Shown here piece by piece: positions 23,077-31,036 of a DNA stretch of 64,000 nucleotides; within the stretch, counting starts at the first letter, position 1; each line of letters opens with the position of its first letter. The notes under the pieces were generated by a model that worked only from the letters and a program-made list of their open reading frames with translations, ran no database searches and was not told the origin of the DNA. The position numbers were made by a program, and so were the translations under genes. The stretch comes from Streptomyces echinatus. GTDB lineage: Bacteria; Actinomycetota; Actinomycetes; Streptomycetales; Streptomycetaceae. The stretch is taken from assembly GCF_014203595.1 (NCBI RefSeq), contig NZ_JACHJK010000001.1, forward strand, positions 932,582 through 996,581, written 5' to 3'.

Positions 23077-23494
23077 GGGAGGTCAGCTCTTTCGCGCGAG
23101 GAGTTCGTCGGAAGAAGCGACGGCCGCGATTCGTGGTCGGGCGCGCCGGAGGACGTACGTCGTTCCGCGCTGGCCGAAGGCCGGGGTGTACGGCTTTAGA
23201 GGGCCCGCGCGTTCATCGCGCGGCAACACACACGGTCGAAGTCGTGGTGCTGACGGGAAGGCCAGAACGGCTCCAGGTCGTGACGACCCGTCGCGGTGAT
23301 CTTCTGGATGCCGGCCATGGGCCCATTGAAGCAGAGGCGTGCGCCGGGCAGGAGCCTCCTCTCACTGCTTGGACGCCTCTTCGGCGTGAAGCTGACGTCG
23401 CGTCGGCCCGGCGGCCGGGCTTCAGGCCCTGATCAGGGGCCTGAAGGGGGCCGGAGGCGGCCGGAATACCGTCTCGGTATCCGGACAGGGGTGC
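23077..23494. other. Gene-free stretch upstream of the GlnRII-like gene
   Basis: No convincing coding frame is present in these 418 bases: the frames that stay open lack both a good start site and the GC pattern of a gene. The right half holds the terminator at 23420-23446. The left half, next to 23076, should hold the promoter of the GlnRII-like gene. I see no GlnR-type a-b-a-b box in it. Confidence 0.6.
23420..23446. terminator. Hairpin terminator downstream of the HEAT-repeat gene
   Basis: A perfect 10-bp stem pairs 23420-23429 with 23437-23446 around a 7-base loop. It lies about 50 bases past the restored stop of the HEAT-repeat gene at 23495-23497, on its transcription side. Confidence 0.8.
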
Positions 23495-24111
23495 TCAGGC
23501 GAGCACCTTCGCGGACGCCGGCAGCGCGCGGAGGGCGGACCGCAGGACGTCGTCCGGGTGCGGCTCGCCCGTGACGAACAGGTCCTGGGCGGTGCGGCGG
23601 GCCGAGTCCGCGACCGCGCGCAGCGGGGCCACGGCGAACCGGGGCAGGAGACCGATCGAGGTCAGCGCCGGCAGGGCGGGGGCTCGAACGGGGACCGGAA
23701 ACCGTCGGCGACCAGCCAGCGGGCCAGCGGCTCGACCGTGTCCCCGGTCCGGCCCGTGATGCGCCAGACGGCCAGCGCGGCCACGCCCCGGCCGGCGGGC
23801 GTGCGGGCGTCCGTCAGCCGGGGCTCGATGAGCGGCAGCAGCGGCGCGGCGGCGGGCCCGAGTTCGGCGGCCGGCCGTAGTGGTTCCCGGGCGCCGTCGG
23901 CGAGTTCGGGGCCGAGCAGGGCGAGCGCCGGTGCCGGATCACCGGTCACCCGGTGGTACGCCAGCGCGGCGGCCACCGGCACCGGGGGGCCGAGGCGTCG
24001 TAGGGCCTCCTCGCGTACGCCGGCGTCCTCGGACTCCATCGCCCGCAGCAGGCCGGGGATGCCGTCGGCCGGGCCGTACGCGTGGCCGAGCGTGCCCCAG
24101 TCGGTCTCCAT
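23495..24111 (-). pseudogene. HEAT-repeat protein gene with apparent 1-base frameshift
   Basis: From ATG 24111 the frame encodes METDWGTLGHAYGPADGIPG and HEAT-like helices (EEALRRLGPP, VAALAVWRITGR) and stops early at 23662. The next frame then continues with credible protein (LPALTSIGLLPRFAVAPLRA, later LFVTGEPHPDDVLRSAL) to a stop at 23495. Adding one base in the G-run at 23678-23682 (C-run on the coding strand) joins the two, giving ...FEPPALPALTS.... It may be a true frameshift mutation or a sequencing error in a homopolymer. Without the join the gene would be 149 codons at 23662-24111. The function is unknown; such proteins are scaffolds. Confidence 0.7.
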
Positions 24112-24130
24112 GACAGCGCACGATACGCAG

Positions 24131-24165
24131 CGAGGGGCGCCCGCCGTCACGGCGGGCGCCCCTCG
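24131..24165 (-). terminator. Terminator after glnII
   Basis: A perfect 16-bp GC-rich stem pairs 24131-24146 with 24150-24165 around a 3-base loop. It starts 15 bases past the glnII stop in the direction of transcription and separates glnII from the HEAT-repeat gene. Confidence 0.9.
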
Positions 24166-24180
24166 GGGAAGCTCTGCGGA

Positions 24181-25212
24181 TCAGACCTGGCCGGCCTTCT
24201 CCAGCGCGGCGCAGCAGGTGTCCACCAGCAGGCGGGTCACCACGTACGGGTCGACGTTGGCGTTCGGGCGGCGGTCCTCGATGTAGCCCTTGCCGTCCTT
24301 CTCGACCTGCCACGGGATGCGGACGGAGGCGCCGCGGTCGGACACGCCGTAGGTGTACTTGTCCCACGGGGCGGTCTCGTGCAGACCCGTCAGACGCTCG
24401 TCGATGCCGGCGCCGTAGTTCTTGACGTGGTCCAGCGGCTTGGAGCCCTCGCCGAGCGACTCGCAGGCGGTGATGATCGCGTCGTAGCCCTCGCGCATGG
24501 CCTTCGTCGAGAAGTTGGTGTGCGCGCCCGCGCCGTTCCAGTCGCCCTTCACCGGCTTCGGGTCCAGGGTCGCGGAGACACCGAAGTCCTCGGCGGTGCG
24601 GTACAGCAGCCAGCGGGCCACCCACAGGTGGTCGGAGACCTCCAGCGGGGAGACCGGGCCGACCTGGAACTCCCACTGGCCGGGCATGACCTCGGCGTTG
24701 ATGCCGGAGATGGCCAGACCCGCCTTCAGACAGTTGTCCAGGTGGGCCTCGACGACGTCACGGCCGAAGATCTCGTCGGCGCCGACACCGCAGTAATAGC
24801 CGCCCTGCGGGGCCGGGAAGCCGTTCTCGGGGAAGCCCAGCGGACGGGAGCCGTCGAAGAAGGTGTACTCCTGCTCGATGCCGAAGATCGGCTCCTGCGC
24901 GGCGAACCGCCCGGCGACCTCGGCCAGCGCGGCACGCGTGTTGGAGCGGTGCGGCGTCATGTCGGTGTCGAGGACCTCGCACAGCACGAGGATGTCGTCG
25001 CCGCCGCGGATCGGGTCCGGGCAGGTGAAGACCGGGTTGAGCACGCGGTCCGAGGCGTGCCCCTCGGCCTGGTTGGTGGAGGAGCCGTCGAAGCCCCAGA
25101 TCGGCAGCGCGTCGAGGCCGGCGAAGTCGCCCGTGATGATCTTCGTCTTGGAACGGAGCTTGGCCGTCGGCGCAGTGCCGTCGATCCAGATGTACTCGGC
25201 CTTGAAGGTCAC
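24181..25212 (-). CDS. glnII: Glutamine synthetase type II (GlnII, eukaryotic-like)
   Basis: This 343-residue enzyme makes glutamine from glutamate, ammonia and ATP. It is the short, eukaryote-type octameric form that is not adenylylated. Clear family features are IWGFDGSSTNQAEGHASDR, PVFTCPDPIRGGDDILVLCE, EPIFGIEQEYTFF, GINAEVMPGQWEFQVGP and GDWNGAGAHTNFSTKAMR. The length equals the S. coelicolor protein. The GTG at 25212 is preferred because VTFKAEYIWIDG is the usual N-terminus and GAAGGA lies upstream; in-frame codons before it are low-complexity. A GlnR box is 109-146 bases upstream, so expression should rise in nitrogen limitation. Confidence 0.96.
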   Translation of the reverse strand: MTFKAEYIWIDGTAPTAKLRSKTKIITGDFAGLDALPIWGFDGSSTNQAEGHASDRVLNPVFTCPDPIRGGDDILVLCEVLDTDMTPHRSNTRAALAEVAGRFAAQEPIFGIEQEYTFFDGSRPLGFPENGFPAPQGGYYCGVGADEIFGRDVVEAHLDNCLKAGLAISGINAEVMPGQWEFQVGPVSPLEVSDHLWVARWLLYRTAEDFGVSATLDPKPVKGDWNGAGAHTNFSTKAMREGYDAIITACESLGEGSKPLDHVKNYGAGIDERLTGLHETAPWDKYTYGVSDRGASVRIPWQVEKDGKGYIEDRRPNANVDPYVVTRLLVDTCCAALEKAGQV

Positions 25213-25320
25213 GGGGGCCACATCCTTCGGGGGTGGGTCGGGCGCACTCGTCGTCGCGGGTGCTGCGGCGCTGCGGCACCGGTGCGCCGCTCGATCTGCC
25301 GGGCAGCCTGTCAACGGGCC

Positions 25321-25358
25321 GTTTCCCGGTCATTGCTCGAATGTGAACCCCGTGTTAC
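25321..25358 (-). promoter_or_regulatory. GlnR double box upstream of glnII
   Basis: Read on the minus strand the site is GTAAC-n6-TTCAC-n6-GCAAT-n6-GAAAC. This has exactly the spacing of the GlnR operator gTnAc-n6-GaAAc repeated twice. The outer a1 (GTAAC) and b2 (GAAAC) match fully; the two inner half-sites are weak. It lies 109 to 146 bases before the glnII start. The a1 half-site contains the TAA stop codon of the upstream MarR gene. Confidence 0.85.
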
Positions 25359-25864
25359 CTGGGCCTTCTGTGCCGCGAGTCACCTTGTGAGGCGTCACCG
25401 GGCGCGGTATGGGCGCCCTCCGCCGCGGCCGTCCGCACACCGTCGAGGAAGTCCCGGATCGCGGCCCGCTGGTGCTCGTCGTAGCCGCGCAGCAACTCCA
25501 CCGACCGCTCGATCAGCGGCCCGAAGAAGGCCCACCCGAGGTCCACGGCCCCGTCCGTCACCTCCACGACGACCCGGCGCCGGTCGCCCTCCCCGCGCAC
25601 CCGCCGCACGTGCCCCGCCCGTTCCAGGCGGTCGATCAGCGCCGTGGTGCCCGCCGAGTTGAGCCCGAGCGTGGTCCCGAGCCGCCCGGCGGTCGTCTCC
25701 TCGCCCGCCCGCCGTGCGTCCATCAGCGCGATCAGGGCGCGTACGTCGGTCGGATGCATGCCGCTCCGCTGGGCGAACCGGGTGCTGTGCAGGCCGAGTT
25801 CGACGGCGGCGGCGCGCAGCAGATGGACGAGTTCCAGTTCGGGCTGCGCGCGGTCGGGCTGCAC
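25355..25864 (-). CDS. MarR-family transcriptional regulator
   Basis: This 169-residue winged-helix repressor has the MarR signature GRLGTTLGLNSAGTTALIDR followed by LERAGHVRRVRGEGDRRRVV, with the DxR wing motif. The GTG start at 25864 follows GGAGG with a 6-base spacer. It is divergent from an alpha/beta hydrolase gene; a dyad lies in the 70-base gap, so it should repress itself and the hydrolase. Its stop codon overlaps the glnII GlnR box, so read-through into glnII is possible. The ligand is unknown. Confidence 0.88.
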   Translation of the reverse strand: MQPDRAQPELELVHLLRAAAVELGLHSTRFAQRSGMHPTDVRALIALMDARRAGEETTAGRLGTTLGLNSAGTTALIDRLERAGHVRRVRGEGDRRRVVVEVTDGAVDLGWAFFGPLIERSVELLRGYDEHQRAAIRDFLDGVRTAAAEGAHTAPGDASQGDSRHRRPR

Positions 25865-25880
25865 CGGGGGCCTCCATGGC

Positions 25881-25921
25881 TATTATCTCGATGGGCGAAT
25901 ATCTTGCTCAACGAGATAATA
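25881..25921. promoter_or_regulatory. Divergent dyad operator between marR and hydrolase genes
   Basis: TATTATCTCG at 25881-25890 and CGAGATAATA at 25912-25921 are perfect 10-base inverted arms with 21 bases between them. A related half-site (TATCTTG) lies inside the gap. The region is AT-rich compared with its surroundings and fills the 70-base divergent gap, as expected for the operator of the MarR protein. Confidence 0.8.
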
Positions 25922-25934
25922 AGGGGGCGGTCCC

Positions 25935-26792
25935 GTGGCCGGGTACGACAGTGACGTCTTCCGGGTTGCGTACGACAAGGTGCTGGCGAACTGGCCGGCC
26001 GACCATGAGGCGCTGACGGTCGCCACGCCCTTCGGCCGGACCCGGGTCAACGCCTGCGGCCCGCGCGACGCCCCCGCGCTCCTCCTGCTGCCGGGCGGCG
26101 GCGGGGCGACCTCCGCCTCCTGGTACGCCCAGGCCGGTGAACTGGGCCGGGCCCGCCGCGTCTACGCGGTCGACCTGATCGGCGCCCCGGGGCTGAGCGA
26201 CCCGGCCGGCGACCGTCACCCCCGTACGGTCGCCGGCCTGGCCGACTGGCTGGACGCCGTCCTGGACGGCCTCGGCGTCACCGAGGCCGACGTCGGCGGC
26301 CACTCCTACGGCGCCTGGATCGCCCTCCAGTACGCCCTGCGCGCGCCCGGCCGGGTGCGCCGCCTGTTCCTCCTGGACCCGACCCAGTGCTTCGCCGGGT
26401 TCAAGGCGGCGTACCTGCTGCGTGCGCTGCCGATGCTGGTGCGGCCCACGCCCCGCCGGGTCCGCGCGTTTCTGGAGTGGGAGACCGGGGGCGTGCCCCT
26501 GGACCCCGACTGGCTCCGCCTGCAGGAGGCGGCCGCCGGATTCCCGTCCCGCAGGCCGGTGACGGGGCCGCGCCCGGCGGCGGACGCGCTGCGCGGCCTG
26601 CGGGTGCCGGTCCTGCTGCTCGTGGCCGCGAGCAGCAGGACCCATGACCCCACCGAGGTGACCGCCCGGGCCGCCGGCCTGCTGCCGGACGTGGAGAGCG
26701 CCGTCCTGCCGGACGTCTCGCACCACGCGCTGCCGCAGGGGGCACCGGCCGCCCTGGTCCGCCACCTCACTGACTTCCTGTCGGCTTCCTGA
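25935..26792 (+). CDS. Alpha/beta hydrolase
   Basis: This 285-residue soluble hydrolase has the nucleophile elbow GGHSYGAW with S124, an oxyanion-type LLPGGGGA near residues 52-58 and a late histidine in DVSHHALPQGAP. The substrate cannot be inferred from the sequence. The divergent MarR gene and shared dyad suggest induction by a small aromatic or lipophilic compound, which is the usual MarR effector type. It starts at GTG 25935. Confidence 0.88.
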   Translation: MAGYDSDVFRVAYDKVLANWPADHEALTVATPFGRTRVNACGPRDAPALLLLPGGGGATSASWYAQAGELGRARRVYAVDLIGAPGLSDPAGDRHPRTVAGLADWLDAVLDGLGVTEADVGGHSYGAWIALQYALRAPGRVRRLFLLDPTQCFAGFKAAYLLRALPMLVRPTPRRVRAFLEWETGGVPLDPDWLRLQEAAAGFPSRRPVTGPRPAADALRGLRVPVLLLVAASSRTHDPTEVTARAAGLLPDVESAVLPDVSHHALPQGAPAALVRHLTDFLSAS

Positions 26793-26795
26793 GAC

Positions 26796-27542
26796 TCACC
26801 CCACCTTCTCGATCACCGCGCGCCGGATGAGGAACTTGCCTGGTTCCCGGACCTGTTCGAAGGCGGCGTTGTTGAGCAGGACACAGCTGCCGGAGACGGA
26901 CGTCACCTTCACCGTGGTGGACTTGTTGTTGTCCAGGTTGGTGACCTTCAGGGTCGTCCCCGCGGGGAACTGGCCGCTGGACGCGGCGGGCGCACCGCCC
27001 TCGCCGGAGAGGGTGACGGTGGAGCCCTTGCACACCTGCTGGCCGGAGGCCGCGGCGGCGCCAGCGCCGTTGTCCCCGGCCGCGCCGGGCTGCGACGGCT
27101 GCGCCTGCTGGCCGCCCTGCTGAGCGCCGCCCGCCTGCTGGCCGCCCTGTTGTGCGCCGCCCGCCTGCTGGCCGCCCTGCTGGCCGGCGTTGCCGTTCTG
27201 CGCCCCCTGGGAGTCCTGAGCCGACTCCCCAACGGTGCATCCGGCGGCCTTCTGCTGGACCTCGATCTGTTTGATGACCGCCTCGCGGTTGGCGATCCGG
27301 GCCGCCGACTGCGCGTCCGGTTTCGCCTTCTGGTCCGCGATGAACCTGTCGTTGTTGCCGTGGGCCGTGGCCAGCCCCTGGCAGACGGTCGAGTTCCCGG
27401 CCGAGAGGGTCTTGGCGTCCTGCGGGCTCTGCGCGGCGTTCGAGGTGGACGCCAGGGCGAAGGCCCCGCCGCCCGCCACCGCCGCGGCGCTGACGAGCAG
27501 CGCGACCTTCTTCTTCGTGCCGAGAGTTCTCCTGCGCGACAT
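26796..27542 (-). CDS. Secreted protein with Q/G-rich repeats and RlpA-like C-terminal domain
   Basis: This 248-residue exported protein has a basic signal and hydrophobic core (KKKVALLVSAAAVAGGGAFALA). A helical charged region follows (about 45-100), then a repeat linker of GGQQAGGAQQ units (about 115-145), and a C-terminal stretch of about 85 residues. The last part contains GTTLKVTNLDNNKSTTVKVT, which resembles the double-psi beta-barrel of RlpA-type wall proteins; that is inferred by eye. Cysteines occur near 54, 100, 168 and 220. The start is ATG 27542. The build is parallel to the DUF1996 protein 8 kb away. Confidence 0.75.
   Translation of the reverse strand: MSRRRTLGTKKKVALLVSAAAVAGGGAFALASTSNAAQSPQDAKTLSAGNSTVCQGLATAHGNNDRFIADQKAKPDAQSAARIANREAVIKQIEVQQKAAGCTVGESAQDSQGAQNGNAGQQGGQQAGGAQQGGQQAGGAQQGGQQAQPSQPGAAGDNGAGAAAASGQQVCKGSTVTLSGEGGAPAASSGQFPAGTTLKVTNLDNNKSTTVKVTSVSGSCVLLNNAAFEQVREPGKFLIRRAVIEKVG
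27105..27182 (-). repeat. In-frame 30-base repeats encoding GGQQAGGAQQ
   Basis: Two full 30-base units at 27105-27134 and 27135-27164, plus a partial third to 27182, encode the glycine/glutamine linker. The copies differ at only a few bases. Confidence 0.85.
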
Positions 27543-27668
27543 GCGCGCCTCCTGAAGAGGTAGGGGAGCGTACGCCGCTATGTACGAGATACCGAACGGA
27601 GTTACTCAGCGGTCACGGGAGTTGCCGAAGTAACCTCCGTCACAACCTCGTTGACGACCGGTCCGGCG

Positions 27669-28037
27669 TCAGTCCCTGGTGTGGGTCAGGGCCTCGCGCA
27701 CGGCCTCCTCGCTGCGGGCCACCAGCGCCGTCCCGTCGTCCGCGGTGATGATCGGGCGCTGGATCAGCTCGGGGTGCTCGGCCAGCGCGCCGATCCACCG
27801 GTCCCGGGCGGCCTCGTCCCGCGGCCAGTCCTTGAGGCTCAGCTCCTTGGCGGCCGGTTCCTGGGTGCGGGTGATGTCCCACGGTTCGAGGTTCAGCCGG
27901 CCGAGCACGGCCCTGATCTCGTCGGCGCTCGGCACGTCCTCCAGGTACCGCCGGACGGTGTAGTCGGCTCCCTCGGCGTCGAGCAGGCTGATGGCGCTGC
28001 GGCACTTGGAACAGGCCGGGTTGATCCAGATCTCCAT
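27669..28037 (-). CDS. ArsC/Spx-family protein (arsenate reductase-like)
   Basis: This 122-residue thioredoxin-fold protein starts MEIWINPACSKCRSAISLL. It has C9 and C12 as CSKC, the YLEDVP stretch, and ends in an ARSEEAVREAL helix, all typical of the ArsC/YffB family. True glutaredoxin-linked ArsC enzymes use one cysteine and three arginines; here R-rich motifs (RPIITAD) are only partly like that. It may reduce arsenate or act as a redox protein. No arsenite pump is nearby. The ATG at 28037 is preferred over one three codons upstream. Confidence 0.82.
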   Translation of the reverse strand: MEIWINPACSKCRSAISLLDAEGADYTVRRYLEDVPSADEIRAVLGRLNLEPWDITRTQEPAAKELSLKDWPRDEAARDRWIGALAEHPELIQRPIITADDGTALVARSEEAVREALTHTRD

Positions 28038-28258
28038 GCGGCACACGGTACTCGGCCTCGTTCTTGTTCGAATTCATGACGCCTCGGCAGCCACATCGGC
28101 ATCGGCGGTGACGGAGCGCCAATTCCATCCCTCACCTGGGGCTTTACCGGCTCCCGCAGACCTCCGATTGTCAGTGCCCGCCGGTAGACTGGAAGCAGTG
28201 TTCGAGGGTGGGCGCCGGGTCTTCCGGTGCCCGTCCTGACCGCGACAGGAGGATGCCC

Positions 28259-28573
28259 GTGCCCGCTGCCGCCCTGAAGCCGAAGCCGTTGCCGACCCAG
28301 TCCACCGCCAAGCGTTCCGTGCTGTTCGACTCGCCCTACGAGCCCGTGGCGAAGCGACCGCTGCCGGCCGGCCGGCCGCGCGAGTGGTACATCTCGCACA
28401 ACCGGCGCCTGAAGGCCATGCGCCTCGCCATAGCCCTGCTCGACTCCGGGATCCACCTGCCGGACCAGGCCCGGAACGAGACGATCCGCGGCACGGCCGA
28501 ACGGATCGGGATGCGGCCCCCGTCCGACACCACCTGCCACATGGTGCGGGCGCTGATGCGTTACTCGCGCTGA
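28259..28573 (+). CDS. Small conserved hypothetical protein
   Basis: This 104-residue basic protein contains SVLFDSPYEP, REWYISHNRRLKAMRLAIALLD and a C-terminal MVRALMRYSR. GTG 28259 is chosen as the start. AGGAGG at 28247-28252 touches the ATG at 28253 directly, which is too close, but leaves six bases before the GTG. The region is coding by its third-position GC. The protein has no enzyme motif, signal or membrane helix. I do not recognise a function; the wide basic helix could bind nucleic acid. Confidence 0.7.
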   Translation: MPAAALKPKPLPTQSTAKRSVLFDSPYEPVAKRPLPAGRPREWYISHNRRLKAMRLAIALLDSGIHLPDQARNETIRGTAERIGMRPPSDTTCHMVRALMRYSR

Positions 28574-28584
28574 GCGAGTCGCGC

Positions 28585-28622
28585 TGCCGGGTGCCCCGCG
28601 CCAAGCGGCGGGGCACCCGGCA
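28585..28622. terminator. Bidirectional terminator between convergent genes
   Basis: A perfect 15-bp stem pairs 28585-28599 with 28608-28622 around an 8-base loop. It is 11 bases past the stop of the small hypothetical gene and 3 bases before the stop of the convergent winged-helix gene. Confidence 0.9.
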
Positions 28623-28625
28623 CCG

Positions 28626-29807
28626 TCACGCCGTCAGCTCCCGCTCCAGCGGCGTCCGGAAGCGCGGGGTGATCCGGGTCGCGCCCAGCAGGCCGCCCAG
28701 TCGCCCGGCCGCCGCCGCGACCTCGGACCCCGCCTCCCGGCGGACGCCCTCCTCCGGGATCCGCCAGACGATCTCGCCGTCCGCGCGCTGGGCCCAGCCG
28801 CCCACCACCCGGCCGTTCCACCACACCGTCGGGCCCACGTTGCCGCTGCGGTCGAAGAGCAGGGGGCGCAGCGCGGGGTCCAGGTACCAGTCGCGCTGCT
28901 GCCAGCCCATGGCCGTCGGGTCCAGGGCGGGCAGCAGCGCCGCCCAGGGCTCCTCGGGGGCCGCCACCGGGGCCGTGTCCCCGTCGGCGACGTACCCCGT
29001 GCCCTCGTCCAGGACGACCTCCCGGGCGCCGATCGCGGACAGCGCCCGGCGGACCTCCGTGACCCGCCAGCCGGTCCACCACTTCAGGTCCGCCTCGGTC
29101 GCCGGTCCGCAGGCCCGCAGCCAGCGGCCGAGCAGGCCGGCCTGGGCCCCGGCCACGTCCAGCTCGGCGTGGGCCGGCGCCGGTGCCCAGCGGAACTGGC
29201 TGGACGTCCAGGACCCCAGCGGCCGGCCCCGCACCACCTTGCCCTCCACGCCCAGCAGGCGCAGCAGACGGGTCGAGACCGTGTGGACCCCTTCGTAGCT
29301 CTTCCCGGCCGCGTAGGCGAACTGCTCGCGCAGGCGCGGTTCGTCCGCCGCCAGCTCCGCCGCGGTCGCCTGGCCGCGCCGGGCCAGCGCGGCGAGCGTC
29401 GCCTCCTCCACCTCCGCCAGCCAGGCCGCGTCCGGGGCGCCCGCGCTCGCCATGTCCTTGACCAGGCGCGCCCGTTCGCGGGCCGCCACCGCCAGGCCCG
29501 TCGAGGCGTGCACCACGGCCGTCAGCTCCGTCGGGAACACGAACACCGTGTGCCGCATGCCGTGCATCCGCACCAGCGTGCCGTCCTCGTACAGGGCGCG
29601 CTCGGTCTCCCGCACCGCCTTCGCGGGATCGGCCAGCCGGGCGGCCACCGCCAGGTGCACCGCCGCCGGGTCCGTGCCGTGCAGGGCCACCAGGGAGGCC
29701 GCCACCTCCTCGGGCGACGCCGCCCGCGCCGGGCCCGCGAGGCGGTGGCGCAGGGCCAGCCGGGCCCGCCGCTCCGCCGTGCCGATGTGCCGCCGTCCGT
29801 CCGTCAT
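28626..29807 (-). CDS. Winged-helix DNA-binding domain protein (AlkZ/YcaQ-related)
   Basis: This 393-residue protein starts MTDGRRHIGTAERRARLALRH after a GGGGAGG site. It follows the build of the HTH_42 superfamily: an early LVALHGTDPAAVHLAVAARL, a middle RMHGMRHTVFVFP, and a late RPLLFDRSGNVGPTVWWNGRVVGGW. Members such as AlkZ are DNA glycosylases that unhook crosslinks made by natural products; Streptomyces have several copies. Whether this copy keeps glycosylase activity is not clear. It is followed on the coding side by the bidirectional terminator and lies 17 bases after the hydrolase gene, so the two are an operon. Confidence 0.8.
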   Translation of the reverse strand: MTDGRRHIGTAERRARLALRHRLAGPARAASPEEVAASLVALHGTDPAAVHLAVAARLADPAKAVRETERALYEDGTLVRMHGMRHTVFVFPTELTAVVHASTGLAVAARERARLVKDMASAGAPDAAWLAEVEEATLAALARRGQATAAELAADEPRLREQFAYAAGKSYEGVHTVSTRLLRLLGVEGKVVRGRPLGSWTSSQFRWAPAPAHAELDVAGAQAGLLGRWLRACGPATEADLKWWTGWRVTEVRRALSAIGAREVVLDEGTGYVADGDTAPVAAPEEPWAALLPALDPTAMGWQQRDWYLDPALRPLLFDRSGNVGPTVWWNGRVVGGWAQRADGEIVWRIPEEGVRREAGSEVAAAAGRLGGLLGATRITPRFRTPLERELTA

Positions 29808-29824
29808 GCCGGCCTCCCCATGAC

Positions 29825-30604
29825 TCACGATGCCTTGCCGGTATGGTCGCCCACGCCACTGACAGCGGGCCCCCGGGCCGGGAGCCGGCCGTCCAGCAGC
29901 GCCGCCACGAACGCCCGCCGGTCCTCGGCGTGGTCGCGGAACCACAGGCCCAGGAAGTGGTCCGCCTCGGGGAGTTCGAAGCGCGTGCACCGGCCGCGGG
30001 CGGACAGTGCCTCCTGCACGGCCCGCGTCACCGCCGGCGGGATGACCGTGTCGTGGCCCGGGACCGCCAGCACCGCCCGCCCCTCGTGGGACCGGAACGC
30101 CTCCAGGGCGGGGGAGCCCCGCCAGCTGTCCGGGGTGCGGATCAGCTCGGAGAAGCGGCCCTCCCCGGTGCCGAACGGGACCTCCCAGGCCTCGGGGGTG
30201 TAGACGGCGGGCGCGCACAGGCCCACCGCCGCCACCCGCCGGCCGTAGTGCCGTACCAGATCCGCGACCGTCTGGCCGCTCATGCTGAAGCCGACCAGCA
30301 CCAGCGGGTCGTCCGCCGGGGCGTGCGCGTCGAGCACCGCCACCGCCTGCTCGTACCGGCGGCGCAGGCTCAGCTCCGCGAGCGCGCCCGTGCTCTCGCC
30401 GTGCCCGGAGAAGTCGAACGCCAGGGCCCGGCAGCCCTGGGCGGCGAAGTCGGCGAGGAACGGCAGGAGCCGTTCCTTGCTGCCGTTGCCCGCGCCGTGC
30501 AGCAGCACCGCCGTGGCCCGGCCGGCCGGTCCGGCGATCGCTCCGCTGAGCCGTTCGCCGTCGTACGCGTAAGCAAAACCGGTGAGTTGGTCCATGCGGG
30601 CCAT
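29825..30604 (-). CDS. Alpha/beta hydrolase (dienelactone hydrolase/esterase-like)
   Basis: This 259-residue hydrolase has an oxyanion loop HGAGNGSKER, the strand FDFSGHGES, nucleophile S107 in LVGFSMSG, a later aspartate in VPGHDTVIPP, and the catalytic histidine in PEADHFLGLW. This is a complete serine-hydrolase triad. The start at ATG 30604 is tentative; ATG 30595 is the alternative. The gene is first of a two-gene unit with the winged-helix protein. Confidence 0.85.
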   Translation of the reverse strand: MARMDQLTGFAYAYDGERLSGAIAGPAGRATAVLLHGAGNGSKERLLPFLADFAAQGCRALAFDFSGHGESTGALAELSLRRRYEQAVAVLDAHAPADDPLVLVGFSMSGQTVADLVRHYGRRVAAVGLCAPAVYTPEAWEVPFGTGEGRFSELIRTPDSWRGSPALEAFRSHEGRAVLAVPGHDTVIPPAVTRAVQEALSARGRCTRFELPEADHFLGLWFRDHAEDRRAFVAALLDGRLPARGPAVSGVGDHTGKAS

Positions 30605-30738
30605 TCACTCATGGCGGCCCCCCGGGCCGGAAAACGGGATGCAGCGGCGGTCCCGCCCTCCCTACGCTGAACAAACGGAGGCGAACCAGACACACCCGCC
30701 TCTTCCCCCATCACCCCACCCACCCACGGAGGTCCGTC

Positions 30739-31017
30739 ATGCGTGGCATTCTCGCGACCGGGACCCTCGTCCTGGTGATCCTCGGAATCGGAGACCATCT
30801 CTGGTGGCTCGCCGCCGTCGCGCTGCTCTACCTGTACGCGACGCACGGTCGCGGCGCACCCGGCCCGGCCACCCCGCCGCCCGCCGGCTCCGGCACCCCG
30901 CCCGACAGCTACCGGGCGTACCGGGAGCGCAGGGACCGGCAGGCCAGGTGGGAGCGCCGCTACCGCCGCGAGCGGCCCCTGGAGACCCGGCGCCGGCAGC
31001 GGGAGCAGGCCCGCTGA
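30739..31017 (+). CDS. Small membrane protein with basic tail
   Basis: This 92-residue protein has one or two N-terminal membrane helices (GILATGTLVLVILGIGDHLW and LAAVALLYLYA). A proline-rich spacer follows, then a strongly basic arginine/glutamate tail (YRERRDRQARWERRYRRERP). GGAGG precedes ATG 30739 by seven bases. Such proteins are widespread hypothetical proteins in Streptomyces; function unknown. Confidence 0.8.
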   Translation: MRGILATGTLVLVILGIGDHLWWLAAVALLYLYATHGRGAPGPATPPPAGSGTPPDSYRAYRERRDRQARWERRYRRERPLETRRRQREQAR

Positions 31018-31036
31018 GCGGGGGCGCCGCCGGCCG

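Noticed and set aside
30605..30738. A possible leader peptide or RNA between the hydrolase and the small membrane protein
   Set aside because: The region is short and has ordinary promoter-like content; no structured RNA or conserved motif is visible.
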